Below are positions 1 to 11,324 of a DNA stretch of 64,000 nucleotides, in pieces. The stretch's first letter is position 1, and each line of letters begins with the position of its first letter. The DNA comes from Haliclystus octoradiatus (Eukaryota; Cnidaria; Staurozoa; Stauromedusae; Haliclystidae), in NCBI GenBank assembly GCA_916610825.1, contig OU744450.1, forward strand, positions 26,704,350 through 26,768,349. Direction: 5' to 3'. The notes below the pieces were generated by a model. It saw only the letters and a program-made list of their open reading frames with translations, ran no database searches and was not told the origin of the DNA. Made by a program: the position numbers and the translations under genes.

Positions 1-234
1 TTTATTCATAATGTATGCTGTATAGCCTGTCTGAGTGCATGCAGATCTAATTAAGCACAAGGTGTTTTTATTTTCAATAAAATACATTTTTAAATTTTTC
101 TGTGTTTTTATTGTGTTTATTTATTTGATGGTGTAAGATTTGATCATCTAAGCTTTATAATTACGTTGAAATATTGCTGATGGAGTTACGAAAATGGTGT
201 CACAGCCCTTCAATAGCTTTTGAATACCAAAAAC

Positions 235-345
235 TTTTTGGGGGGCATGCCCCCGGACCCCTAGATGACGGGGCTTCGCCCCTTATTGTCCCCTTTCAGC
301 ACCAGTCAGATTTTCAGCTGGATCCGCCCCTGGACATTATGACGG
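235..345. repeat. GC-rich dispersed repeat fragment
   Basis: A GC-rich island in AT-rich DNA. The phrase GGGGGGCATGCCCCCGGACC here resembles GGGGAGCATGCCCCAGACCT near 5217-5237, and both are preceded by a run of A and T. Two related copies in one window indicate a dispersed repeat. I cannot assign it to a class. Confidence 0.4.
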
Positions 346-693
346 AAGAGATGGTTTTTACATCGGCACTAATTACGGATACAATACAAAACAAATATGT
401 TATAATTACTGTTACACAAAGAAAACAATGAGACAACGCATAGAAGATAAAATGTTCTATCAGAATGGTCATAGATATTTTAATTTGTATTGTCCAGCAG
501 GTTTTGGTAATGAAAATATTTCCGACTTGAGTTGGCATGAAAACAAGTAAATTAGGTATCGCTCCCAATCCTTAAGTTCATTTTTGTATATATTTATAGC
601 ACCAACATTTTCTTCCCAAGTTCCAGTACATTCCATTGATACAATACAAAACGTAATTACAAATTAATGAAATTTATTCTTTGAATACTAATA

Positions 694-707
694 GGGGGGG
701 GGGGGGG
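694..707. repeat. Homopolymer of 14 G
   Basis: An uninterrupted run of 14 G. It is followed by two copies of ACTTACATAAGT about 25 bp apart. Length may be unreliable because homopolymers are prone to sequencing error. Confidence 0.9.
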
Positions 708-3469
708 CACTTACATAAGTAATTACATTTTTTTACTTACATAAGTGATTTTAAGTGGGACCCTATGATAATGGTAAACAATAAATCTGAATTAATAGAA
801 AGCGGCATTACGGATAGTTTACTATAAAAACTTGTTGCATTACTATTAAACTTTACAAGAATGACTTCTGATGTAAAAAAATGGGCAAAACATCGATATG
901 TCCAGACAAAATGAATATATGTAAGCTAATACACTGGTGTGTTAGAAAGGTAGTTAAAGAAGTTGTATTTGAAAAGTTCTATTAATCCTTACTTCAGCTG
1001 ACTGGATTATGGTCGGTCCTGTAAAAAAGTTTGTATTCTGGTATCAGATGGGGTATTTAAACTTATTCTAATCACATTGTGTACAGGCAGACACCTCAAC
1101 GTGTACTGTTATTAATAGTTGATATATTTGGCTTCATATGTATAAAACAAATTATGAAACATTGTGAATTGGATTGAAGAAGATGAATATAGCTAGCATC
1201 AGTTATGTGATCTTGGACTATACAAATTACTGTGTTTACTATCATTTTCATAATCATTAAAAGTTATTATTTGAAAAGCAATATAGCGTAATGTGTATGT
1301 GTGTGTGTTATCCACCGTGAAGAGTCGAAATGAATGTTATTGTATCATTATCACATAATTCGTAGTCAAGTTCACCCTGAAAGATAAAGAAAAACAATTA
1401 TTCTGGAAAAAATAAAAAATTCAACCCTATAACAATGAGGCCCCTAAAGGGGTGTTTGAAACATGAAACACTGTCAATTTTAACAGAGTGGTTTGAAATA
1501 TTAATGTATTAATTTGTAATGAAATGTGTTATATTTGGCCACCTGAATGGGGCCTTGATGATAGAAAAAAACGGACAAGAGAATGGCTAAGTAATACAAA
1601 CAGTAGCTTATCGCCCCACTTAGCTGGAGACGCAAGTGCAACCTTTTAATTTCCAGCGGATGAGTTTGTTGTTGTTGTTGTTTATTTGCTAATATTTTAA
1701 TCTAATGCCCTGTTTACAAGAGGGGCAACTTACCTGCCTTACCCAGTAAAAATGTGTTGTATGCTTACAATGGCATACCCGAATAACCCATCCACCCTCT
1801 CAAGTTGAATAATTAAAGCCAGTCTAAGCATGCACACTGCACTAGAGATGTGCGAATCCGACCCAAATCCGATCCGATCCAATCAGATCGGATCGGGTTG
1901 GATTCGGGTTGATATTTTTGGTCTTCGGATCGGATCAGATTTGTAGTGATAATTTTGTTCGGATTATTTCGAATTTTGAAATCTGATTGAGTCTTTTGTG
2001 TCTGATGTGTTCTAGTTTCCTTTCAACACGGAAAATAAAGTTTTGCTATGTAAATATAGCGGCTACGTTAATATCCCGTTATGTGATCACTTTTACAATT
2101 GGTCCGATTGACTCGATTGATGTAAAATAAATTAAAATTTTACGAAGGAAATGATTACGATGTCTTGATTAATCGTACATCGTTTCAATGTGTGTTGCGT
2201 CTCATGTTCTCCTCCACAGTTCACTCTCAGTATTATCATAGTTCATAACTTTATATAACGATAGACAGCTTAGTAAGTCAAACATCGTATGAGACTGTAA
2301 ACAAGCATCGATAGATTGAAATAAAATATAAGTACAACGGTGTCAAATTATGTTGGCTAAATGTACATCTATTCGGAAGTTTACATGTTTTACATCTCTT
2401 TGATGCCCTCTGGAATTCGGATTTTGTTATAAAACTATTAGGAATCCAAAATATACCTGATCTTTTAAGTAGCATCTCTATTCTATTTTAATTCATTTTG
2501 ATCAGGCAACTCTATCTGTATATATTACATCTTATAAAGTTATATTATCTCGACCTAGCTGTTATGGCAATGTCAGTTTTTTGTTCTTTTCTGACAGATA
2601 ATAGCCACGAATAAGCATCTTGGGCCATACAGATTATTTGCAGAACATTTTATTTATAAATAAACTATCTGGCTGATCACAATTGAATTATGTAGACTCC
2701 CATAGTTTCAGTCAATGTTCCTAGTTGTAATTGCTGTGGGAATACTACATTTAGGTCTAAACTCCTTAGAAATATTATACATTAATTATTCATACCATCA
2801 GCTCCCAATCAGAATCATTGATAAGTACAAGAATTCCAGGTCGTCTGAATAAATAAATCAAACCCCTTATTAGACAACATTTTTAATGTCTATACAAATG
2901 CTGTAATATGCATAATCAGGGTTGCCGAGCACAATATAGGGCACCTATATATATTACGGTACTACACACATCAGAAGTGGTATGTAAGTAAGGTTTGATG
3001 ATGACAAAGCACTCTCCTTTCCCTTTTATCTTCGGCCATTTTCAAAAGCAAACGATCAAAGAGCATATCATTCGATGGATAATTACAAATAGTTGTAGGC
3101 CTAACAGCTTATGATTTTTCAAGCTGTTCCTTTGCTTTGCATATCGAAAGAAAATATGATTTCACGCACTGACTTCGTTTGGCTTTTCAAAATCAATGGC
3201 TTCTCAAATTTAATTTTGCACATTTTACACATGAACTGATTATGAACTCCTGAACTGTTTTTCGAAGGGGAAATAAATGAACCATCAGATTTAGTCTTTT
3301 GCTTGGTTGTCGATAATAATTTTTGATACCAGTAGATCATTATCTATTGAAGTGGTTCAGGTTACAATGAATATATCTACAAATAATTTTGTTTTTTGGA
3401 TTGGAATTGGATTGACTGTTTTATCACAGACTGAGTAAGCTATTAACTTTTTCACCCGTGGAGTTGGTT

Positions 3470-3617
3470 AGTTGGTTAATGCTTCTAGAACATGGATGAG
3501 TTTAATGGCTGGATGCCATTTCTGACACCAACCAATAGTGCGTCAGGCAGGAATTGAACCCCCTAGACCCTATGGGGCTGAGGCACATTGCCCTAACCAC
3601 TGAACTAAGGCCCATTT
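3470..3617 (-). mobile_element. tRNA-derived SINE copy (family A)
   Basis: On the minus strand the element starts with a tRNA-like head. An A-box-like stretch, TTAGTTCAGTGGTTAGG, is followed about 45 bp later by a B-box-like GGTTCAATTCC. After the head comes ACTATTGGTTGG and a tail with GGCATCCAGCC. The ACTATTGGTT and GGCATCC phrases recur near 3750, 53450 and 54490, which defines a family. The tRNA part cannot be a functional tRNA because it lacks a paired acceptor stem. Confidence 0.6.
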
Positions 3618-3699
3618 GCTGGGTATAAAATGAAAGGATTTCAGTATTGGAGGTCAGATTGCAAGTGTATTTGTATTCTTATCTACATTTTCTTTATTA

Positions 3700-3835
3700 T
3701 CTAGGGCATTTGATCTCAGCCTGCAAGGTCTAGCAGGTTCAATTCCTGGCAGAAGCACTATTGGTTAGCGTGAAAAAACAACCACTACAGTGAAAAAAGA
3801 TCTTCCCAGTTGGTGGTCAAATGATCAATTTAAAA
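3700..3835 (+). mobile_element. SINE family A copy, 5'-truncated
   Basis: This has the B-box-like AGGTTCAATTCC, then CACTATTGGTTAGC and an A-rich tail with CCACTACAGTGAAAAAAG. The same tail occurs in the copy near 54580-54600. The A box is missing, so the copy is 5'-truncated. It lies in the opposite orientation to the copy at 3470-3617. Confidence 0.5.
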
Positions 3836-5518
3836 GAAATGCCTTACACTGTATCTTCCTTCATAAATAGTTCAGGTCTCTCTTTCAATAAATTGTCTTG
3901 CATCCAAGGCAGCAGTCTTCTGATTGTCCCTAAAGATAGTAACAAACCATTCATTATGTTCAGTTACTAATTCATTCCAAATAGCGCTAATACATCGCTC
4001 CCAAAATTGTAAATTATTGTTATGCAAAGGCGCAAAACTTGTTACTTGTCGTTTAAATGACTAAAAACAATTCTGGATTTTGCTTGGATTTATGATGAAA
4101 ATATTCGGGTCGTATTAATTTTGATCTTGAAATTCAGATCGGATTCGGATTAGAGATAATTTTGTTTCAGCAATGCACACTGAGTTTGGCCAACCAAAAC
4201 AAAGTCAGTTGGCCGGATCTTTACTTACTAGCTTTACTACAAAGATCAACTCATGTGATGATACTACAGGGCTCTCAGCCCTCCCCATTGGGCAGAAGTC
4301 TCCTGCTATTTAGGTTCTACTCCCTCTCTCCCGTATTGGGGAAATTTCTCTCCTGCATTTTTCAAATAATGCTCACCTTTTAAATAAATCAATAAACTAA
4401 AAAATGATGCCGTATTTTGTTTGATATCATACGTTTCTCAGCTCTGAAATGCCGAAAAACAACCACGAACAAACCTTGTAGTTTCAGATTTTTTCCTTCA
4501 TAAAATGAAATTGTGTGCTAAATGTGTGAAATGTGACTTATTTTATTATTGTTGACGAGGCTATTATAAAATGGGCATGTTTTATTCTTGGAAATGAGAT
4601 TTAATGTATACAGACAGTAGGCTATGCAGAATCACAAATTCTGATCTGAGATTGTGTAGTGGTTTATATATATTGTATCTTCCGTTTGAATCAGTCTTTC
4701 TCTACATGTAAATAGTCACTGTAATATGTAATCGCCCTCTTTCTATGTCAACCTTTCTTTGTAGAGTAAACATCTAATAAATTACACATGATCATACAAA
4801 ACTCTACACAAAACTCTGTTGGTCTTGAGGGCAATCTAACGTCTAGTAGGCCTACTATTGATACTATATAGCTATATCGTTTATATTATATTTAATTTAA
4901 TTTAACTTAATTAAATTTAACGACCATTAACACAGGATTTGAATCTTTATCAAGGGACAAGGTCAATGACTCAAGGTCACAACGCAAGGTCACGTTAAGG
5001 AATGGACATCAGAGTCGCAGAGAGTGATGATACGATGAACATATACTATATTTGACAATCTAACGTTACCTGATTGTGAGAATCTGTATGTTTAATTACA
5101 TTTCGAAGTGCTTCTTTGTTCTACAATTGTCTGTTTTCCAATTTCATTGTTAAGATATACCTTAAAAGTTGTCAGGAGAAGAGTTTCTTTGGGCCAATTG
5201 TATTTCCAGAAAATTTTGGGGAGCATGCCCCAGACCTATCTTGGTTGCCTCCCCAAAAATTTCCTATTTTTGTCAAACAAGGTTGATTGAGAGTTCTGTG
5301 AATGATATAGTAACTTTAAACAGACCAAACATAATTAGAATTTTATAAACTTTCATTAGTTTACCAGACTGCTTAGTTGATTTGTTTAATTCAATATCAT
5401 GAAATTCATTACGAAGTGTCTATTTGACCGGCAGTCGCAGCCATTATGGATTCAACTGCATGTGCGCCGACAGTCAATTACGTTATTCACTCGATCACGT
5501 GTTTCACTCGTACCAGTA

Positions 5519-5578
5519 TTAGGGTTAGGTTTAGGGTCCGATCACTTGAGCCACCCGTTTAGGGTTAGGGTAAGGGTC
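5519..5578 (+). repeat. Interstitial telomere-like TTAGGG repeats
   Basis: Two clusters of TTAGGG-type hexamers lie at about 5519-5538 and 5558-5578, separated by about 20 bp of other sequence. Most units are TTAGGG with TTTAGGG and TAAGGG variants. TTAGGG is the telomere repeat of most animals. These lie inside an inverted-repeat element, so they need not mark an old chromosome end. Confidence 0.75.
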
Positions 5579-5633
5579 AATTCACGTGATAACCACGCGG
5601 TCGAGATTAATTCATTTCTGTTTCCTAAGCTCT

Positions 5634-5706
5634 CGTCGGTTGGTGTAGCTCATTCGGATTGAGTCTGACTAGTGTGCAGGTTATGCTGGTCCGAGTCCAG
5701 GTCGAT
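5634..5706 (+). repeat. tRNA-like segment (pseudo-tRNA or SINE head)
   Basis: The segment has an A-box-like TAGCTCATTCGG and, 43 bp on, a B-box-like GGTCCGAGTCC. A D-arm (GCTC with GAGT) and a T-arm (CTGG with CCAG around a 7-base loop) can be drawn. The anticodon arm has only about 3 bp and the acceptor stem does not close. It is better read as a tRNA-derived relic within the surrounding MITE than as a working tRNA gene. Confidence 0.45.
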
Positions 5707-6182
5707 CTAAATTATTAATTTATTTTCATTATTTATATTCCAAAATGTTACTGTTCGTTTATTATACGCATGCGTTGGTATCCATAATGGCTGCGACTGC
5801 CGGTCAAATAGTCACCTCACAGCGAATTCATTAATTTGGGAATGTTTTTAGACTTTTAGTTTATAGCTATAGCAAGCATCTTCATCTACCTTAAATACCT
5901 AGCCTGGCCTTAGTAGGCCACTAGGCCTATATTTATTGTAGCAAGCTACCTGAAGTCCTGAGCTACTCAGTATTCAGCTCAGACTGCTCAGTATACTCAC
6001 TAACTCACATTCTTGTCCAGCTGGTAGAAACACTTCATGTTCTTTAACTTTGTCAAATAGTAGTTCTGCACCCCCACTAAAAACAACCAATTGTACAATA
6101 AAAATATAAATTCTTTATCATAAATTCAAATAATAAGTTGCCAATAACATACCTAAATTCTATTCTAATTTTCAAACTAGTG

Positions 6183-6276
6183 GCCGCCATGTTGTATCCT
6201 CGATTTGATTAAATCTAAGTTGGATGAATGCGAGGTTCTATCAAAATGAAGTCCTTTCGCGTCCCAATCATTCGCC
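6183..6276 (+). promoter_or_regulatory. RPL35 promoter with YY1-like motif and 5' TOP
   Basis: GCCGCCATGTTG at 6183-6194 matches the YY1-type motif common in housekeeping promoters. About 60 bp downstream, CCTTTCGCG (from 6252) looks like the terminal oligopyrimidine (TOP) start of ribosomal-protein mRNAs, giving a predicted 5' leader of about 25 nt. No TATA box is placed for this start. The same 12-mer, in reverse orientation, lies in the KDM8/Apollo promoter at 29319-29330. Confidence 0.5.
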
Positions 6277-8496
6277 ATGGTTAGTTATTTTGTTTTCTTA
6301 TAAAGTTTAAAAGTTTATATATCGCTACAATCCTTCACCCAAATTCGTAATTCGCGACACTATCAAGAACTAGATTATTTCGAAATTCATTTAAACCTAA
6401 TATTTTTGTCAATAACATTTATGATTGTTGTTTTAATGCAAGATATTGACCACTGTTTTATCAATTGTTATGACTGTCATTTTGCCATATTGAAACGCAG
6501 TATGTTATTACACAAATTGTGTTTTGTTACTTATTATGTGCAATTTGTGAAACATGATTGTTGTGTGAATTACATTCGTATTTGACAAGGAAAAACTCAG
6601 ATTTGAGGTTGTATGTAGGAAGTTAAAGAAGTTGCAAGGGATATGTGTTTATTATTGGTTAAGCATGATGAAGTAGCTATATTAGGTAGCCAGCTATAAA
6701 TATTATAGTTCTTCTTTTTTAACTAGATCTGAGATTTTATGGACCTAGACTCCCGCTAGCATGATTTCTAAATTAAAAGTTCTAATAAAGCTTTAATTTG
6801 GTTGCATTGGTACAGGTTAAAGTTAAAGCTCACGAGCTGAGAGGCAAGAAGAAGGAAGAGCTCTTAAAACAGCTCGAGGAGTTGAAAAATGAACTCCAAC
6901 AACTTCGCGTTTTTGAAGTATCTGGTGGTGCAGCCTCCAAGTTGTCCAAAATGTAAGTAAAATATATTTACATCAGTTTGGTATTTGCTGAGTGCCGATT
7001 TAATGATTTTAACTAAAATGCTCAGGGTTTTGAGTGACACACTTAGACAGGTGTCTAGAATATATCCCAGTCTGCAAATAATGGCAATTTCGACAAGATT
7101 TCGGGGGCGGCAACGCCGAAACAGGTTAAGGGCGGCAACTGATCAAATTTAACTCCAGGGGCGGCAAAATCCATAATTTCAGGAAAAATTATGAAGAAAA
7201 TGACAACTAATTAATATTTAACTGCCGATTTTTTGATGATAACTGCAGCTTCAGGGGCAGTAGTCACAAGAAAAATGTCCATCTCGGGGGCGCAGCTGCC
7301 ATGCTTTGCAGACCAGAATATATCTCCTGCCGTCTTGGTGTCTCTCTTATCGTCAACGTCTGGAATTATAAAAATTTAAAGGAAATTTAACTGAGTTATT
7401 TAACTGGTGTGGAGTTGGAAATATAGCACATCGACTGGTTATCAGTCCAGGAATGCCACATCATAAAGGTCTATTCTACTGTTTCAAAAGTATGTCTCAC
7501 AGACAGGCTATTGCATCTCCAGGGGATTGACGTTGCGATTTCGTCAGGCTGCAGCAATTGGACAGAAAACTATTATGCACTAGTCAATTTACATCACAGC
7601 CCATCACAGCAAGGGGAATTAACAATTGACCACACAAAGTGTTGACATCAGCAGAAACTTGCTAGTAGAAAATGAAAATGGCTTTTTACTTCATATTTAT
7701 AAAACTGAAAAGAGAATGACATAATTATTTGCAGGCATATTTCTTTTTCTCACGGGGTGCCATTTACTTGAACAAAAATTAATACCCTTGCGATTAAATT
7801 GTTGAAATGAACTACTCTGATGTATTAATGCTATGATGGCTATTTTCCGAGAGCCTCAGGACTGTGACATGCATTGGCTTGGGCGTAACTCTTTAAAATA
7901 GTTGTGAATTTCTCTTGCAAACCAATATTTCTGAATTCTTTGCGACCATTTGGAAAGATAATTTACGACATTACCATAGATACTGCACTATGAAAAAATG
8001 ATATTAGCATATCGATATTCATGACAGAGCATCCCTTCAAGTTTGCTAGTGAACAATTTCATTTAACAATTGCAATTTCTGGTTATAAATCATGTGCTTG
8101 TGCATCTAAAAGCTTTGCTTGTTAATACTATCTGGCACCTAGACAATAGTTGGTATCCTGAATCAAAAGTTTTGAAGTTACGTACATTATTATTCTCGTG
8201 TCAAATTGTCCCCAAATTTAACATATCATTGATATTCATCTATTTATTCTGCTTTATTTTTCAGTAAGGTTGTTCGTAAATCTATTGCTCGTGTATTGAC
8301 AGTCATCAGTCACACACAACGTGAGAATTTACAGAAGTTTTACAAAAACAAGAAATACAAGCCTTTGGATCTCCGCAACAAGAAAACACGCGCAATTAGA
8401 CGTGCATTGACCAAAAACGAAGCCGGTCGCAAAACTTTACGGCAGCAAAAGAAAGACCAGCATTATGGCTTACGAAAATTTGCCGTTAAAGAATAA
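6277..8496 (+). CDS. RPL35: 60S ribosomal protein L35 (uL29)
   Basis: Exons are 6277-6279, 6816-6952 and 8265-8496; all introns are GT-AG and the total is 123 codons plus stop, the usual length of RPL35. Exon 1 contains only the ATG, as in vertebrate RPL35. Exon 2 begins [20 protein letters not shown] and includes [10 protein letters not shown]; exon 3 continues as [13 protein letters not shown] and [18 protein letters not shown]. The protein is the uL29-family component of the large ribosomal subunit, near the exit tunnel. The C-terminal third ([11 protein letters not shown]) is closer to insect-type than vertebrate-type RPL35. Expression is probably under TOP control. AATAAA overlaps the stop and another lies at 8525. 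Confidence 0.97.
7067..7314. mobile_element. 248-bp inverted-repeat MITE in RPL35 intron 2
   Basis: The ends are imperfect inverted repeats: AGTCTGCAAATAATGGCA on the left and, read from the right, GGTCTGCAAAGCATGGCA. The 10-bp direct repeat AGAATATATC flanks it at 7057-7066 and 7315-7324. Inside are three spaced GGGGCGGCAA-type motifs, unusual in this AT-rich intron. The superfamily is not clear; hAT-like is possible. Confidence 0.5.
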
Positions 8497-8524
8497 ATTC
8501 ATTGTAAATGTTCTTCCTTTGATC

Positions 8525-8530
8525 AATAAA
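8525..8530 (+). promoter_or_regulatory. RPL35 polyadenylation signal
   Basis: Canonical AATAAA 29 bp after the RPL35 stop codon. A second AATAAA (8492-8497) overlaps the stop codon and is too early to be the likely signal. Confidence 0.7.
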
Positions 8531-8766
8531 TTCATGGTCTGATTTGGGTCGAAATCATCTCTGTTTGTTTTTCTTGAGTTGTATCTGAAACACCTCAATA
8601 TTCTTAAAAGTGCAACTTGTTATGTAAATAGTAAGAATATCCTTTTCCTTTGCATCATTCTTTCACAGCACTATCACTTTTGTAAATTTTGAGAATTTTT
8701 GTAGGCTGTTGGCTCAATTATCATGCATTACCGTTGTCCTTAGACTCTTTAAAGAAGATCCTAGTC

Positions 8767-8850
8767 TAGCCTGCGTCCAGACTAAAACGCTTCTGAAGGA
8801 AACTGTAAACGCACTTTTCTTCAGAAACGTTTTAGTGTGGACGCAGGCTA
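8767..8850. mobile_element. 84-bp hairpin MITE with perfect 9-bp target duplication
   Basis: Almost the whole element is an inverted repeat beginning TAGCCTGCGTCCAGACTAAA, with arms of about 32 bp. The direct repeat ATCCTAGTC flanks it at 8758-8766 and 8851-8859. Both the TAGC-TGCGT terminus and the 9-bp duplication resemble the element at 27579-27947. It lies about 270 bp downstream of RPL35. Confidence 0.7.
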
Positions 8851-8859
8851 ATCCTAGTC

Positions 8860-9460
8860 TAACAAGTAATAATCGTAGCCCCAATTTGCAGGGCCATCCT
8901 TATGTAAAGACCATGTACGATGTACATGAACCTTGTGTGAACTACATGACAATGACAATAGCTTCCAAACAACATTAGTCAGACCTGAAATTGTTCATAT
9001 TTTTGCAGTAGATTCAATTCAATATTAGTGGACTCTGATTAGTGATTCGCATTATCCTTAAAATTTTCAAAACAAAAACGCCATGACGGACCCGTTTGGA
9101 AGCAGCAATGTAATCAGTATTTTGACTGAACCACATATCATCTACGAGGATATACGATCGCGAATGTGCCTAATACCCTGAAATCGGAACATTATTTAAT
9201 GGCATTGCCTAGCCTCATTTCGGAGGGTCTATCATAAGGTTCGTAAGTAATAGCGCAAACTTGGCTTTCAAAGACTGCAACGACCGATCAAAGCTTCTGA
9301 ACTTCGAATCGCTAGAACGACAACTAAAAATATATTTAATTATTGATGTGTAGAATAACGCACAATTTAGGTCATCTAACTCTTTTGCCTCTCTAAATTG
9401 TAAATTAATTGCAAATAAATATTCAATGGCGTCAGAGCAACTATGGTCAGTGAGTGATGA
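8860..9460. other. Intergenic, no feature seen
   Basis: Plain AT-rich sequence between the small MITE and the large transposon. Short open frames here show no domain or codon pattern that I can recognise. Confidence 0.5.
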
Positions 9461-9466
9461 TAAACT

Positions 9467-11324
9467 TACGGTGGCCCACAACTGCCACTTACAACAACTT
9501 CACTTGCCTGCCACATTAACTTCACTTGCCTGCCACATTAACTTTACTTGCCTGCCACAATAAGAAAATCATGCAGCATTAACTTTACTTGCCTGCCACA
9601 ACAAAAACATGAATTACAACAACTTCACTTGCCTGCCGCATTAAGAACTTACATTACAACAACTTCACTTGTCTGCCACATTAAAAACTTACATTACGGA
9701 AGTGTTGCATTTATTACGGAAGTATATTCTTCAACGCGTCCGTTTGAAAACGAGATGCTGTGAAGAAATTTTTTATTCTGAGCCTCGGAATTCGGATAAA
9801 AAACATGGCCGCTGATTGTCTATTATTTTAGTCGATGCAGTTTTCTGTATAAATATAAACTGTGACTGAATGTTATAACAACTCAAAGATAATCAATAAC
9901 AACCAGGTAAAGCCATCATCTGTTTAATTGCCTAAGAACTTGCATGTTTTTTTTGTTATAATTGCAAATCAGTGAAGACAGACAGTGAAGCATAAATTAA
10001 TCAGATTATCCTGTTATCCATGTAGGCTAGACTTTGTATAATGTACATCCACCCTCTCCCTGATCAACTGCTGTTAATATGCTTGCAGATGACTATTTAC
10101 ATTCACCTTGATACACTAGTTTGTCATTATTAGGGCTCCGTAGTGCAGAGAACAGTCCCATTATTTCATGATTATATATTCATAAGAAAATATATAGTAC
10201 ATTCACGGCCAAGTGTTACACGTTCTTGTATTGGAATAATCAATTAATTAACATGGTAATATGTATGAACTGATAATGACTAATAATTTATTATTTCAAA
10301 GTTAATAAGTGTATACAAGTCACTTGTTGCAATTATTCAATACCAATTTAATATAATTTTTTGTAAGACTTGGTAAATATAACAATCAAATCAAGCTATT
10401 CGGCACGAAGGAATCTTGTAATGGCCGAGTTTGCCAAGGGACTCATACAATTTGGGCAGCTTGATGATTTGAAACCGAAGAAAGAAAGCTTGAAATCACT
10501 GTTTGGTTTGTACTGCCAAAAGTGAACTATCACAAATAAAAATATATAAATTATGGCCTACCAAATGCCTGTGCATTGAAGTATGCTGTCACAAAAATAT
10601 CTTTGAATTGATTGTATGTTTTTCATATGCTGTAGTTGCAACGATATGGGCTTTTCACAGGCGCTGACCAGTGGATGGCATATTGTATGGGCCGTATCTC
10701 CTGTACAGTCATGATTGAAACTGACCATGATGCTCTGAGATGTTTTGTTCCGTGGGACGTGCCGTGTTCCTGTCACCCATCCCAATAGTCCTGCTGATGT
10801 GGCTTCTACAGTTACCGTTTTTTGTTCTGATTCTGAAGTGTCAACATCCATTGGCTCCGATTCTGCTGCCGGTGTGTCTTCGTAAACATATGCAACTTTT
10901 CTCGATGGTATACTGCAGACTCCTCCAATGTACGTTTTGTAGATACAGGAGAAGGAGATGAATAACATGGTTGCAGAATAGATAATATGTAAATGACAGA
11001 TGGCTCAAATTAATCGTTCCCTTTTGGGAGTAGAAACAGTGATTTGAATCTTTCTTCTTCGGTTTCAGATCATCAAGCAGCCCAAATTGTGTGAGTCCCT
11101 TGACAAACTCAGCCATCACCAGACTCCTTCGTGCCGAAAAGCTTGATTTGATCGTTTCCGCTATCGCCTTCTTATTCGATTCTGCTATGACTCATGTGTA
11201 GCCATGCTCCATTATTTCATCCATTCTGTTCTTCATATCATCCATTATCTCACTAAGAATTTGTTTTTCTTTCTCTGCCAGGGCTTCGTCATCACCATCT
11301 GTCACTGGACATGGCTCGAAAATA
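9467..11324. repeat. Left inverted arm of the IS3EU-like element
   Basis: Its outer 220 bp hold several copies of CTTGCCTGCCACATTAACTT-like units, possibly subterminal transposase-binding repeats. The inner part is the 3' portion of a HECT-like gene. The 136-codon open frame inside differs from its right-arm partner at only two visible residues, so the arms are recent or homogenised. The right arm has one extra subterminal unit of about 37 bp. Confidence 0.8.

Larger units (their letters stand above)
1840..4172. mobile_element. Possible hAT-like element with GATCGGATT-rich ends (uncertain)
   Basis: The left part reads TAGAGATGTGCGAATCCGAC followed by alternating GATCCGATCC/GATCGGATCG motifs. 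The right part, near 4130-4157, carries GATCGGATTCGGATT. A 10-bp direct repeat ATGCACACTG sits at 1830-1839 and again at 4173-4182, just outside these ends. A TAGAG terminus is typical of hAT elements, but the right end is not a clean inverted copy and the direct repeat is longer than the usual 8 bp. No transposase remains. Two SINE copies are nested inside. The pairing is inference. Confidence 0.3.
5412..5824. mobile_element. 413-bp inverted-repeat element (MITE) with 9-bp target duplication
   Basis: A perfect 32-bp inverted repeat is seen at 5420-5451 and 5780-5811, beginning CTATTTGACCGGCAGTCGCA. The direct repeat AATTCATTA flanks the element at 5403-5411 and 5825-5833. A 9-bp duplication is typical of Mutator-type transposons, so a MULE-like MITE is the best guess. 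The last 8-12 bp of the two ends match imperfectly. Inside are two short clusters of TTAGGG repeats and a tRNA-like segment. No transposase is present. Confidence 0.6.
1..6182. other. Gene-poor, repeat-rich intergenic region upstream of RPL35
   Basis: I see no convincing coding exon here. Open frames are short, lack recognisable domains and lack splice-supported partners. The stretch holds a GC-rich repeat fragment near 240-345 (a related piece near 5205-5275), a 14-base G run, a possible element bounded by GATCGGATT-rich ends (about 1840-4172), two tRNA-derived SINE copies near 3470-3835, and an inverted-repeat element at 5412-5824. These are listed separately. Confidence 0.6.

Noticed and set aside
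174-431. 85-codon open frame near the window start
   Set aside because: It covers the GC-rich dispersed repeat and shows no protein similarity that I recognise.
5519-5578. Ancient telomere fusion point
   Set aside because: The hexamers lie inside an inverted-repeat element with flanking direct repeats, so transposition explains them more simply.
5634-5706. Functional tRNA gene
   Set aside because: Acceptor stem does not close and the anticodon arm has only about three pairs.
10740-10961. 73-codon open frames in both arms of the IS3EU-like element (also 13408-13629)
   Set aside because: Antisense shadows of the HECT-like frame; duplicated only because the arms are duplicated.
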